In this document: in pieces, positions 53,112 through 64,000 of the stretch
Position numbering within the stretch: the stretch's first letter is position 1
How the letters are laid out: each line of letters begins with the position of its first letter
NCBI GenBank assembly: GCA_949318235.1
Contig: OX439131.1
Span: forward strand, 2,952,309 to 3,016,308
Length of the DNA stretch: 64,000 bases
Source: Ecdyonurus torrentis
Taxonomy: Eukaryota; Arthropoda; Insecta; Ephemeroptera; Heptageniidae
Direction: 5' to 3'
Made by a program: the position numbers and the translations under genes
Notes under the pieces: generated by a model
What the model was told of the DNA's origin: nothing
The model's database searches: none
What the model saw: the letters and a program-made list of their open reading frames with translations, nothing else

Positions 53112-53634
53112 CATTGACATGACACTGACATGCAAGAATGCTCCGCACACGGTCGCAAGTTTGCCGCATCGCGTCATTGCTGCCTTTAGTACGCCCACCT
53201 CGCATAATATTTTATGCACATGATAATAACTATATATATATTTTATATACATACTTGAGTATAGTCAAGAATATTATAATGTATGAAGCTAATGTCAAAT
53301 ATTGATTTCACATCTCTATATATGTACAAGATTCAAAATCCCTTTTCAATAACTTTTTACTCCAAACTTATGCCATATTTTCTTATACTTTCAAGCTTAT
53401 TGCTTTTTATAACGTAAAAATATGAAAATGGTTTATTTTTAATACACAAAATAGTGCTATACATCAAAAGTTTCAAATTTTGGTGTTATTATCAGGAAAA
53501 AATAGTAAGTTTATTTGCTTTAAGAAATTGCATCTTATAGTAAAAGAAGTTCGTGTATTTTGTAGAATTTAAAAGAATTTTAAACAGCATTTTCAGTGAC
53601 AACATTTTATCAGAGGTTTGAAGCTGGGCCCAAA

Positions 53635-53820
53635 ATAAATACGTATACTAATTATGCTAGCCCATATTAAAGGTTCAATAAATCATAATCTATGCTATAA
53701 ATAACTATGATACAAAAGCATAAATATTATGTTGTAAAGGATAATTATTTATTCTGTTCCAATTTAGCATAATTTATTCTATAATGCAGCATAAATTACA
53801 TAATTCATTCTTTCCGTGCG
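53635..53820. mobile_element. GCATAA-rich short element
   Basis: AATTATGCTAGCCC near the left, AAAAGCATAAATATTATGTTGT in the middle, GCAGCATAAATTACATAATTC and TTCTTTCCGTGCG at the right end. It matches the inverted end of the unit at 39958. Confidence 0.5.
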
Positions 53821-54067
53821 TATATAGGTTTCAAAAATAAAATAAAAATCCGATAGAATATACACACAGTGCATACATAGCACTTAAAATTTATATTTTA
53901 TTTAGCTATAAGAATTGAAAGAGAGATGGTCATTTAGGTCATGTCGTCGTTTTAAGAAGTCACTATAAATCTTGCCGTCATCTTCTCTCTTGTGAGTCGA
54001 GGAAAAGGTTTTTCGTCGCTTGTTTCACTCTTTCGGCGTCAGTCTAGCCATAGCTTCTCTTTGCATT

Positions 54068-54069
<2 letters not shown>

Positions 54070-54106
<37 letters not shown>
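54070..54106. repeat. (CT)n microsatellite
   Basis: Perfect CT tract. Confidence 0.95.
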
Positions 54107-54107
<1 letters not shown>

Positions 54108-54363
54108 AAACATTAACATAGCCAGTCCTCAAGATAAGCTTACATTACTGAACACAAAACTTCACTGCAAAAGCTTTCTTTTTGCGCTACTAAATTCCAC
54201 CATGCACACTCATATTATATACAAAAAAAAAATACTTTTATATAAAATTTAAAAAATGTTTTTATCCATATAAGGCAATATAATTGATTTTGAAAATACA
54301 GTTTAATGTTTTATATATAATTAATTCAAACATAATTAAAACTTGATATACTTGAAATGCAGT

Positions 54364-54365
<2 letters not shown>

Positions 54366-54398
<33 letters not shown>
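54366..54398. repeat. (TA)n microsatellite
   Basis: Perfect TA tract. Confidence 0.95.
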
Positions 54399-54400
<2 letters not shown>

Positions 54401-55649
54401 CACGTTTGTTAAAACTTTCAGTTGGTAATTTTAAATGAATGTTTACTTTGATAGAAAGTTTAATTATTTTTTCTTTCTCTATATATACGATTGATGTTAT
54501 AAATCTTTGGTGATTATCATATACTACAGGTCTTAAATAAATATTTATGTATGTGTATACACATACAGTATAGTATGAATGAGATGTATGTATAAATTAA
54601 AAATTCCAATTTCAATTTTGTTTGAATAACATTTTCACGTATTTGAGTTTAGTTCAATAATCATGTCATGATGATTTATACGTTGTTTCTGAATGACCCT
54701 TGCTTGCTAGCTTGTGTGTACGTGAGTGAGTGAGAGAGTTGAACTAGCTCGCCTTGCTCTGCTGGTTGTATACTCACAATTTCTGCAGGCGTATTCTTCA
54801 TAGTTAACAAGTTTCACAAAAACTTTGTTTCCAATTTCTAAAAATAACTTGAATATATTTTGTTTGTTTTTTAATGTTACATTTTTTTTTTTTTTTTTTT
54901 TTTTTTTAAGTTTAGATGCTAGAAATGTGATTCAATACAATAATAAATCCTATTTGTATTTTATGAAAAAAAGCGCTGCACATTAATTGGTTCAAATGTT
55001 GTATTCTTTAATTTTTTAAACCACCCTCTGTATTAAGCGATAAAGATTGTCCCCAGCAGCAATGGAAAATTCATACCCTCATTGTCACAAAAGAAACACT
55101 TTTTTTTTTTTTTTTTTTTTTTTTTTTCATAAATCAAAGCTAAACAGGATTTTTTTCTAAAAGGTAGACTATAATCCTAAATTTATGCTAATAAAAAAAA
55201 AGTATAAAATAACCAAATGACATGCTCTGAATCTGCTCCATGGGGTTTAGTTGACTATTATTATCTTTGTTTATTTATATTTATTTTCTTGACTATTATT
55301 TTTTTCTATAATATTTCATAAATACGTAGAGTGTCAATGTCTGTTATTCAGTATAACATTTTAAATTTTACACTTTTGAGTTTATGATTTTAATCGTACA
55401 TATAAAATTTCAATGTGTAGTTTAAGCCGCAAACTTTATTTTCGACATTTTAGAATAGGGTCCAATTTATGTTCTGTGTACTTTGGTGTACACAAAACTT
55501 AGTTAAATCTTAACATTATTAGAACTTGCTTTGAATCTAGCAACCTTTTTTTTTTTAATACTATAATTGGCAAAAAGAGTTGGTACGATACGATCAGATA
55601 TAGGAACAAATTCACGACCATAACTTTCAGTTATCAGTAAACCCAAGAC

Positions 55650-55651
<2 letters not shown>

Positions 55652-55682
<31 letters not shown>
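55652..55682. repeat. (AG)n microsatellite
   Basis: Perfect AG tract. Confidence 0.95.
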
Positions 55683-55687
<5 letters not shown>

Positions 55688-56090
55688 GACCGCACAAAAA
55701 AAAAGTTGGATCAGAACCAAAATTTTGATGTAAAACGTTACTGAATTCCGACTATCATGTAAAACCAATGACCGTCTAATTTAATTTGTGCTCCATTAAA
55801 TCCTATCATGATCGCATTTTTTCTTAATGCTATATAACTTTGACATTAAATAATTTTTCAAGCAATTTAAAGAAAGGTCAATGTTGTATAATATACTCTA
55901 TAATATAATTTATTGTATAATATTATTTACTATTATATAAAAAATGTAAACTAAAATACATTCAAAATTCCAAAATGCTAATTCTATGTCACTCACTTTG
56001 CATTCCAAATTCTTACATATATAAAATATTTATATTTCCCTTTAAGTTTAATTGCTTTGAATGATAAAAGTGCGTATACAGTTTGCCCAG

Positions 56091-56242
56091 GGCCGCGGTA
56101 TATATCAGTCCTTTTAACATTTCGAGGACCGGTTCTAAATCTCTCGACCGACGTTCAAGCCTTAGCGTGTCTTTTATATACAAGCGACAAGTAATCGGAC
56201 CATTGCAAATATTAATTATAAACTTCTCAAGCCCGGAAGCAA
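56091..56242 (+). CDS. Weak exon candidate, possible 50-codon internal exon
   Basis: Between GTTTGCCCAG and GCAA|GTACGT the + frame is open: AAVYISPFNISRTGSKSLDR and later SFIYKRQVIGPLQILIINFS. GC content is well above the flanks. FIYKR followed by a short stretch of alternating hydrophobics faintly recalls the spacer domain of ADAMTS proteins, where an F-YKR strand precedes a GP segment, but the preceding GKYEFAGT-like strand is missing, so the link is a guess. Phases would be 2 in and 1 out. The frame stays open to a stop at 56368. Confidence 0.25.
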
Positions 56243-56413
56243 GTACGTATGTATGTATATTATATATTATGTTTGTGTACAGAATATTTTTACGTGAAAA
56301 TCGTACTGTGAGTTTACCTTGTATGAAAATAAATATATTTATGCTGCATAACTTACAGTATTTTTAGCCATTCAAACTTTGTGAGAAACATTCAGTCAAT
56401 CATCTCTCTTCAT

Positions 56414-56415
<2 letters not shown>

Positions 56416-56462
<47 letters not shown>
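56416..56462. repeat. (CT)n microsatellite
   Basis: Perfect CT tract. Confidence 0.96.
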
Positions 56463-56464
<2 letters not shown>

Positions 56465-56885
56465 TAAAACTACTGTACATATACATAAAGATATCGTATA
56501 TAACCCCACAAGCAAACAGTAATAATAATAATAAAATAAACATCGTAACACAAATTTATATAAGAGCCAATTTACATTTGAATAAAAAAGATTTTTTTTT
56601 CCCTATCTTAAAAGCAATTGATATTTATTACAATATTTGTTTATGCAAATTACAAAGCTCAAAACATGTATTATTTTTTTTCTCAAATGAATGTTATTAT
56701 TATTATATTTTTTTATTGTAAGTAATATTTTATTATTACTATACATCTTTTTCTCTCATTATAAAATTTGTATACTGTGTATATAAAAAGAAATATTGTT
56801 CTAATAAAAAAGAAAATATGAGAGTGGGTGGATGGATGGATGAGGTATCGCAGATCACAGCTGGGGCTGGTACATCGATCACGAA

Positions 56886-56887
<2 letters not shown>

Positions 56888-56925
<38 letters not shown>
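56888..56925. repeat. (AG)n microsatellite
   Basis: Perfect AG tract. Confidence 0.95.
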
Positions 56926-56926
<1 letters not shown>

Positions 56927-57399
56927 ATTATACATTCATATATTGTTTCATTCTGTGTAAACCGCCCGCCGTGAAAGATAGAAAAAAAAATCAATTTCTT
57001 CCTTTTTTTTTATCAAATACCATGATTTATTTTTACTATATAAAAAATTGTAAATTATTTTTTATTCACTTCTCCCTACCCCCTAGTACCTTGTGATGTG
57101 AACACAAAAGGAAAACCGCACAAATTTGAAATAAATATAGCGCAGGATAAAGTGAGAAGAAGGACGGAAACAAAAATTACAGCTTCCTGAATCAACGCTC
57201 TTGCATTCACGCAACATTAAAATTTTCACTCTAATAAATTGAGACATTTTTCAACAAAAATTGTATTTTTTTTTTTTTTTTCAATCAAATGTATAACAAT
57301 TTTTCAATGAATATAAGACTAAAAGTGTGTATCACGTTTAATTATTCAATGCTTTTTTGTGTGTATTTGCAAAAAGAGCGAAATAGAGTAGGATTTGAG

Positions 57400-57402
<3 letters not shown>

Positions 57403-57461
<59 letters not shown>
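57403..57461. repeat. (AG)n microsatellite
   Basis: Perfect AG tract of 59 bp. Confidence 0.96.
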
Positions 57462-57464
<3 letters not shown>

Positions 57465-58388
57465 AATTTTTATGACAAGTTATTTCAAAATATTAATTTA
57501 TGGAAAAGGATCGTTTGATGTATTAAATTATTCATTATTAGAATTAAATTCAAATTTTGCTATTATTATTTTTACTCTGATGTTAAAGATTCATTATTAT
57601 TGTTCTGCAAAGTTTTGTGTCTAACAGTGTTACTGAGTTTGTGATAGTTAAAAACTTGGTTAAAACTATGACTTCTCAACCTCAGAAAAGCAGCAATTAC
57701 TTACTGTCTACTGTGATTAAATATTTATATGATTGATTGCAGAAAGTATTGTAAGCAATATGATATGTGTAAGTTACGCGTGCGTGCACGTTCGCTTTGC
57801 ACCGTACAGTACGTGAGATGTAAGCTAGTATACCTACCTCGGCACATGGCTGCGAGATCTTGAAGTGCGTGTAGTTTTTACCTAGCCATGATTCGTTACT
57901 TTAATAAACTAATGTAAGACATCCACAGAGCTGGACTGTGAACACAACCGCACATCTCATCAGCAAATTGAAGGAACATAGTTCAGTTTTGTTTCCAATA
58001 TTCTTGTAATATAACTTACGTAGCTTGTGTGAATGATTTACTATATAGCTGTTTGAATAGGAAATAATGAGAGCTCCTTGAAAGCCATAGACCACATGAA
58101 ACACATTTTGTGTTTTTAACACTAAATGTTAATGTAAATGTAGCCCCACAAGAGAGCGTGAAAATACTGTACAGTATGCTATTTGCGTGACAATTCCTGT
58201 TTCTGACGTCAGAAACAGGCAAAAATTAGTATAAAAATGTTCTGCAGGTTGCATAAAATGTAATTTTCTGATCACTGCTGCGACGTTACAGTTCGTTGGG
58301 TTTTGATCCAAACTAATATATTAGTATGTAAGTCTCACCAAGTGTTTTGTGATATAAATGCTTATAAATGTTTTCTCATAGGCTGTTC

Positions 58389-59508
58389 CAATGTCCCTTA
58401 CATGTCTTCCAACTCTAGCCACAATTTTTAGACAAGAGTTTTAAGAATCGATGCTAGCGCACGGATGGCAGCAAAATGAACTACTAAGCCAAAGTAACGC
58501 AAAGCTACGTATTTCAGGTTAGCAATGCATCTTTTAGTGACGTCACACTCACATATGCGTAATATGCGTAATGTTTGTGTGTGAATCTTAAACCTTGGAA
58601 AGTAATTATATGAAGAGTTGTGCAAATTTTAAGGGAAATAAGTTAAAATAATAAATAAATTAATTTTCAAGGGAATAATTTAAGCCTTTAAAATATTTCT
58701 TTTTGTCATTTGTGCTCCTTGCTCTTGTTATGAATAGAAAATCAACTTCCCAACACATTTTTGTGTCCGGAAAGGGTTGGGAAAGCTTTGGGAAAGGAGG
58801 CGCTAATTTGCATTCGTAATTTGCATGAAAAAAATTATTTTTTGTGTTAGTTTATTGCTTTATTGATTTCTATATATACATAACAGAAAAATTATGTAAA
58901 AAGGGTTTAAAAAATTACCATGGTGGGATTCGAACCCAGGACCCTGCGAGTAGAAGTACTCGCTTTAACCAATTCTGCCATCAAAGCTCTTAAGAAATGA
59001 AGCTGTAAAATTAAAACATTAATTTATCTTTTTATTTACAATTTATCATCGTTTGCATCCATTTTAAGAAATAAACAATAAATAGGATATTTATATAATT
59101 AGCATTTATAATTAATAAATAAGGTAAAATTTTAATTAAAAAAATGAATAATTTTTACACAAAAATTGGAATATTTTTAATTTTTGTGCCAAATAAAATT
59201 TTGGGCAATGTCAAGGAAAGGTTTCGGCATTTCCCAATCTTTGCCCAAAGATTGCCGAGTTCCCACGGAAAACTTTCTGGTACCTGGGGTATTTTGTTTT
59301 GTATACAAGTACTCCAAAGTGCCCTTTTTTCCTTTAAACCTGTTTAAAACTTCGCGGATATAATACGATAAATCCTAGTAGCTAGTAGTTATTTTGGCTG
59401 CCGGTGGCGCGCTGCTATAGTAGTTTTGCGCATGCGCAGATAACGTTTTCTTGTCCAAAATTGTCGACAAATTTTATACAGGAGTCGGATGACATGTAAG
59501 GGACATTG
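58389..59508. mobile_element. 1120-bp non-autonomous DNA transposon with 9-bp target duplication
   Basis: The ends are inverted repeats: CAATGTCCCTTACATGTC at 58389-58406 and its exact complement at 59491-59508, extending to 25 of 27 matches. AGGCTGTTC is duplicated directly on both sides (58380-58388 and 59509-59517). A second inner pair (GGGTTGGGAAAG-TTTGGG region near 58775-58800 and its inverted relative near 59220-59260) suggests subterminal repeats. No transposase reading frame. A 9-bp duplication fits Mutator-like or Merlin elements better than hAT (8 bp), but the superfamily is open. Confidence 0.87.
58916..58987 (-). pseudogene. tRNA-like sequence (Arg-TCT-like) inside the transposon
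   Basis: Minus strand: A box TGGCAGAATTGG (58980-58969) and a perfect B box GGTTCGAATCC (58936-58926) lie exactly 44 bases apart, as in tRNA genes. CTTCTAC stands where the anticodon loop belongs, with TCT in the anticodon place. The T-arm GGGTTCGAATCCCACCA resembles tRNA-Arg(TCT). The acceptor ends do not pair and the anticodon stem is rearranged (GCGAGTA-CTTC-TACTCGC), so it is a tRNA pseudogene or a SINE head, not a working tRNA. Confidence 0.6.
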
Positions 59509-59524
59509 AGGCTGTTCTTTTAAT

Positions 59525-61160
59525 ACACGGTTATGAATTATAAAAGTAATAATAATAATGCTAGTCTAATATCAGCAAAATTTATTCACAACAGCATAAT
59601 TATTGCTATATATAGTGATATTAATGTACTGTATATAATATTATAATTATTTATACATTTCCAAAGTAGCAACATTTATGGCATGCTATAGTATATATAA
59701 TATATTATGACAAATTAGGTGTAATAAAAAATGATAGACACCGACAGATATTGACAATTAACTTAAAGTTAATTTAAACTTGTGTGTTGATAGATGTAGT
59801 GCAATAAATAAACAAGATGTTAATTTGATATTATGCACAAGTATTTGTTTGTACTATAAAAATCATTTGCTTTGAGTACTCATTGCGAAATCACACCATA
59901 AAGGAAATGAAAAGACTTAAAATGAACGTATACGTTATTGGAAAGTTCTAAATCACTCTGAAATCAAATATTAACTCTTTAACGCACAAATGATTACAGT
60001 ATAGCGCACATAGAGAGCACCTATCTAATGCATTGATTGTGTATCAAAGCATGAGTGTATTTTTACTAAATATTCTATTGAGTGGTTGAGGCAAGTATCA
60101 TGAGTATTGAGTACCAATACTACCAATGATACTTACGCACTACAGTATATCTAAATAATAGTGTATGCTCTCAATCCATTTTACCATTAGACGGTACCCT
60201 GCCCCTGCACTGCATGGTGGTGCTTTTTTTTTATTTTTATTATTATTTTTTTTTTAGTATTGAATTTTGATAGTTTAGGTACTCTCTTGCTTTAGAGTAA
60301 TTTGATATATAAACACAAATTTTAAGAGACACTGTATATATGAAATGATTAGTACGAGTATCATTTTTAAACTATAATACCATAATATAGTCTCTACATC
60401 ACTTCGTTTTCTTAGTATACTTTTTATGTATTGTTAATGAGAAATAAACAACAATAAACTAAATCCAACTTACAAGGGTTATTATAATATAGTCACATAT
60501 GTATGTACTGTACGTATGCCGAAAGTTGACGTAAATATAACGTGTAGTTGATATTGATGTATAAATTTTAGTGTTTAAATATGCAAATGATGCTGACACT
60601 CGGTGTATTGTTATATTATGTAGTACTATAAGCACAGATGTGAAGTGTATACTTGTGGCTGTCTGGTGGTCACTCACTCGGTGTCTACAAGAACAAAGGT
60701 CATTCAGAGGTCATAGGTCAGACCACCTCAGCTGATGATGCTAAATATAATAACTCGATGTGCAAATTCATGTTAAGAAACTGCACATTTCTCACGCTTA
60801 TGTATATAGCAATATGTATACCCCCCATACACTAAGACGTAATTTTTAACTGAATCTTATTCATATTTTAAATATTATTATCTCAAAATAGTAAATATTT
60901 ATTTGTATACGAAAAGAAGTAATTGAAAAGTTAATTAAATATGGTTCTTCAACTATTTGTACGATGTACAGCAAATGTAATTAAGAAATAGAGCTCCACT
61001 GCAACGTCACTTATATGTTTTACAACTTAGTAAAGCAGCAAACTTCCTACAACATACAACAATATAAATATTGTGTTGTAGAAACGTATTTATGTAATGT
61101 GTTTTATCATAAATGAATACATAATGATTCATTACTTACTCTCTTCATAATAGGCGTCCA
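59525..61160. other. Non-coding stretch with a nuclear-receptor half-site array
   Basis: AT-rich; a degenerate GCATAA-rich repeat lies near 59530-59660. The GC-richer segment 60655-60735 contains the AGGTCA array. No exon recognised. Confidence 0.55.
60697..60720 (+). promoter_or_regulatory. Perfect DR5 and DR1 of AGGTCA sharing a half-site
   Basis: AGGTCA at 60697-60702, 60708-60713 and 60715-60720. The first pair is separated by TTCAG (DR5, the classic retinoic-acid-receptor/RXR layout) and the second pair by T (DR1, bound by RXR, HNF4 and PPAR-type dimers). Three identical consensus half-sites in 24 bp are unlikely by chance in such AT-rich DNA. Whether it serves the ADAMTS-like gene is unknown. 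Confidence 0.5.
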
Positions 61161-61161
61161 T

Positions 61162-61505
61162 TTTAAAGCCATAGACCACATAAAACAACATGTGCTTTTA
61201 AATGAATAAACACATAATGGGATCTTCAAAACTGATGACAATTTTTACCAGAATGTTAATGTAGCCCCACGAGAGAGCGTAAAAATACTGTAAAATATGC
61301 AATTTGCATGAAAATTCATGTTTATGACTTCAGAAACATGCAAAAATTAGTATGAAAAAGTTGTGCGGGTTGCATAAATTGAATTTTCTGATCACTGCTA
61401 CGGGGCTACTGTTGAGTATTGAGACCAATTAATGTTATTTATGTAAATCCTATCAAGTGTTTTGTGATATAAATGCTTATGTTTTTCTCTGGTCTATTCC
61501 TTAAA
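61162..61505 (-). mobile_element. Family 1 MITE-like repeat, copy 5
   Basis: Minus-strand copy: TTAAAGCCATAGACCACATA at the left, palindrome at 61317-61340, and CTCTGGTCTATTCC|TTAAAG at the right. TTAAAG is present at both edges, suggesting a target duplication containing TTAA. Confidence 0.88.
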
Positions 61506-61570
61506 GAATTTTGGAGCTTCAGTTTTTAGAAAATTTAATTGAACAATGATCATGACGTAGGATACTGTAT

Positions 61571-61592
61571 ATCAAGGTTTATAAACCTTGAT
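61571..61592. repeat. Perfect 22-bp palindrome
   Basis: ATCAAGGTTTA followed directly by its complement TAAACCTTGAT. No spacer and no family recognised. Confidence 0.75.
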
Positions 61593-62012
61593 GATATATC
61601 ATGTTTATTCTACGAGTATAATATAAAATACTTTAATAAAATTTAATCTCCTTTTGAAATTGTATTTGTAAAGTAAATTTATATGCTAGGTTAATTATTG
61701 ATTCAATCAATCATTCAGTTGTCATTGTGGTGTTTTGTTTTGTTTGATCGTCAAAAACACGCATGAAATTCAAGAATCCTGCACGATATTGTTTATCCTG
61801 ACTCAAGTGAGTTAATATTATGATCTTTCTAGATTGTCATATGGTGTCTCTCATCATCTATTGCCTTATGTAGTAATTATTACACTGTACGCCACTTTCT
61901 GGGCGATGTATTTTAGAGGGAGTAACTGTTGAATTAAGTCAAATTTTACATATTAAATTGAAAACGAATTTTAACATTATTATAAAAATATACTGACATG
62001 TTCGCATTGATT

Positions 62013-62033
62013 CCCCCCCCCCCCCCCCCCCCC
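62013..62033. repeat. Poly-C (poly-G) homopolymer
   Basis: 21 consecutive C, rare in DNA this AT-rich; its length may be unreliable in the assembly. Confidence 0.95.
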
Positions 62034-62135
62034 AGTTAAATCAAACTTAAAGAGTTTGAAATTCTATCTAACGTGAAGAGAAATAATTTTCGTCTCTTTT
62101 CTCTTCATGGCATCTGCATAATGAGAAACTAAGTG

Positions 62136-62137
<2 letters not shown>

Positions 62138-62206
<69 letters not shown>

Positions 62207-62224
62207 GTACTACACCAGCTATGC

Positions 62225-62263
<39 letters not shown>
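62138..62263. repeat. Inverted microsatellite pair: (CT)n then (GA)n
   Basis: CT tract 62138-62206 and GA tract 62225-62263 are separated by about 18 bp. Since CT and GA are complementary, the pair can fold into one long hairpin. A further CT tract follows at 62382-62420. Confidence 0.93.
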
Positions 62264-62378
62264 GCAGCTAGAGTGTTACACCACATTAAGTACACTGCAC
62301 AAGCTGACCATATAAAATTACATAAATCCCAAGACTACATCAACTCTACTCTACATGTATGTACTGTAAAGTACAGTA

Positions 62379-62381
<3 letters not shown>

Positions 62382-62420
<39 letters not shown>
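62382..62420. repeat. (CT)n microsatellite
   Basis: Perfect CT tract next to the palindromic GTACTGTAAAGTACAGTAC. Confidence 0.95.
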
Positions 62421-62422
<2 letters not shown>

Positions 62423-64000
62423 AATATAAAGAAGACTATACGTAATACTACATACATGTATAATACTCCACAATGTTATACTTTTTACATCATCAAATTT
62501 AAACGTATAATAAAATTAAAATGTAACTTGGTAATGTAACTTATACAAAGTAATGTTACGAACACAGAGCTTTATGAAAACGTTGTAACAGTCAAGTTAT
62601 AAACTTTCAAATTCTTGAATGTTTTTTGTAATATAACTTTAAAAATGTCTTTATGTATATAGGAGTCTTTTATGTTATTTTGATTAATAAAACGTAATGG
62701 CACGTAATATTTAAAGGATTTCAATTCAAGCTCTTTAATTAAAACAAAAAACAGAAAGAGCTAAAAATCCAGTTACTTCATTTTTCAAATTGGTTGCAAT
62801 ACAATGTCAAGATCGAAATTATTAATCAAAGACTAATTTGATAAATAACTTTATTTTTTATTAAGCACGAGTGCATATGGTTCATGAATGTCCTTTATTA
62901 CAGTGTATTGAGTATGATAATTGATAATACTCGTATGACCACTGAAAAATTTATATTAATTTTTAAAATTGTTTATAAAGTTGGAAGAAAGAAACAATTG
63001 AGTTGCAAGTTTTCTTTTTTATTTCTTTTTTTTTTTTTTTTTTTTTTTCTGAAATAGGTTTTTGCAACAATTTTACTATTTTTAACGTAATTTTGAAAAT
63101 GGAAATTGTTCATACTATTGACTTATGAACTATGATAGAAATATACCAAACCATAGTATAAGTAATAGCAGAAATGTTTATCTTCTGTCTTTTTGAAACT
63201 TTGAAAAATAATTAAAAACACTTCCAGTATACTCCAAAAAGCCTGGGAAAAAAAGCACCTTAATTGATAAAAAAAAAATCAGAAATTTTGAAATGTTATT
63301 TATAAATCTTATATATTTGGGGAGGATATTTTGTTTCTGAATACTTGATTCTTGTTCACGGTACTTCTTACTATAGAAGCTAGGGATTACAAAAATACTG
63401 TGGCGCGTGTTCTTTTTAATTTGACATATTTGAAAGCTGATATGAGATTGTCCCTATAATATACTCGTTGTTCTCCTTTGCGTTAACAAATCCCTTTAAA
63501 TTAAATTCTTTCACTCGAGTGAAGTGACGACTCCAAATTTAGGATTTTATGACAAGTTTTAAATTAACAAAACTAAGGTTTGAATACCATTAACTTTAAA
63601 AAAAAACTTTTTTTTTTTAAATATTTAAATTAAAATATTTTTAAATAATGATAAAAAAATATATATGCTTTTAGTTTTTGAGATTATTTGTCAATCAGTT
63701 GGCTTGAAAATATCGTTAAATTTAAAATTTTGCGAGCCCACTGGCTTCTGATATTAAAATGTGAAGTGATAAGCTTGATATTAAAATTGCATTAAATTTC
63801 TACCAAATTTATTACTTTTTAATTCGCTAATATATATCGATGGTATTTTAAAACCTTCTATAGATTATCTACGTTTGCCGTTATCATGGCTCAATTTATT
63901 TTTATGTGTAACAGTTACGGTCTTTAAAATATTTTCATTCATTGGCAAACCTTATCGACACCCAGTATAATACAACAAATACGCTTAATTGAAATGTACA

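Larger units (their letters stand above)
52079..58078. other. Non-coding stretch with simple repeats
   Basis: Holds T runs (52195-52216, 54882-54908, 55100-55127), a GCATAA-rich element, several AG/CT arrays, a DR1 half-site cluster and the weak exon candidate at 56091. Nothing else recognised. Confidence 0.55.
58079..59524 (-). mobile_element. Family 1 MITE-like repeat, copy 4, split by a 1.12-kb insertion
   Basis: Minus-strand copy from AAAGCCATAGACCACATG (58081) to TTTTCTCATAGGCTGTTC (58388). The last bases of the copy reappear as AGGCTGTTCTTTTAA at 59509-59524, after the inserted element. The central palindrome at 58196-58219 is perfect. Confidence 0.82.
61506..64000. other. Non-coding end of the window
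   Basis: Contains a perfect palindrome (61571-61592), a C homopolymer, paired CT and GA arrays, the inverted pair GTACTGTA/TACAGTAC near 62361-62379 and a T run (63029-63049). No exon or mobile element recognised. Confidence 0.55.

Noticed and set aside
56713..56994. 93-codon minus-strand frame
   Set aside because: Its middle is a translated AG/CT array and the rest is AT-rich; no motif.

Overview
This window is strongly AT-rich, gene-poor eukaryotic DNA. It has long A and T homopolymers, many dinucleotide microsatellites (mostly AG/CT) and GT-AG introns, and it shows no operon structure, no bacterial-style ribosome-binding sites and no long open frames. The only confident protein-coding content is three exons on the + strand that encode a cysteine-rich piece of an ADAMTS-like secreted matrix protein. 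Because ADAMTS-like and papilin proteins are metazoan, the source is an animal. The AT content and microsatellite density suggest an invertebrate, but the sequence does not identify the phylum.

Layout. 1-6533: non-coding, either an upstream intron or 5' flank. 6534-6672, 14239-14341 and 14743-14888: three consecutive exons with compatible phases (0, then 1). Joined, they encode 129 residues that run from the end of a thrombospondin type-1 repeat into the ADAMTS cysteine-rich domain. 14889-64000: no further exon of this gene is recognisable, although the spacer domain should follow. This stretch is therefore a very long intron, or the remaining exons lie beyond the window. Three or four weak exon candidates (37808, 44172, 48070, 56091) are listed with low confidence.

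The rest is dominated by short non-autonomous DNA transposons, and this is the most informative part. Family 1 is about 340 bp, present in five copies, and carries a conserved central 24-bp palindrome around a CRE-like core. Family 2 is about 305 bp, present in three copies, with TA target duplications. Family 3 has two copies, one of them split by a family 2 insertion while the other preserves the empty site. One 1120-bp element (58389-59508) has 27-bp inverted ends, a 9-bp target duplication and an internal tRNA-like sequence, and it sits inside a family 1 copy. There are also a foldback element with arms of about 130 bp (39577-39882), three tiny elements with clear terminal inverted repeats (22324-22427, 25144-25266, 34081-34226), a CACGGAAAAAAAT-ended family, and a loose GCATAA-rich family.

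Of regulatory interest are direct repeats of the nuclear-receptor half-site AGGTCA. The best is a perfect DR5 sharing a half-site with a perfect DR1 at 60697-60720. No protein machinery for a novel system was found. The main news is the mobile-element archaeology inside and around a matrix-protein gene.
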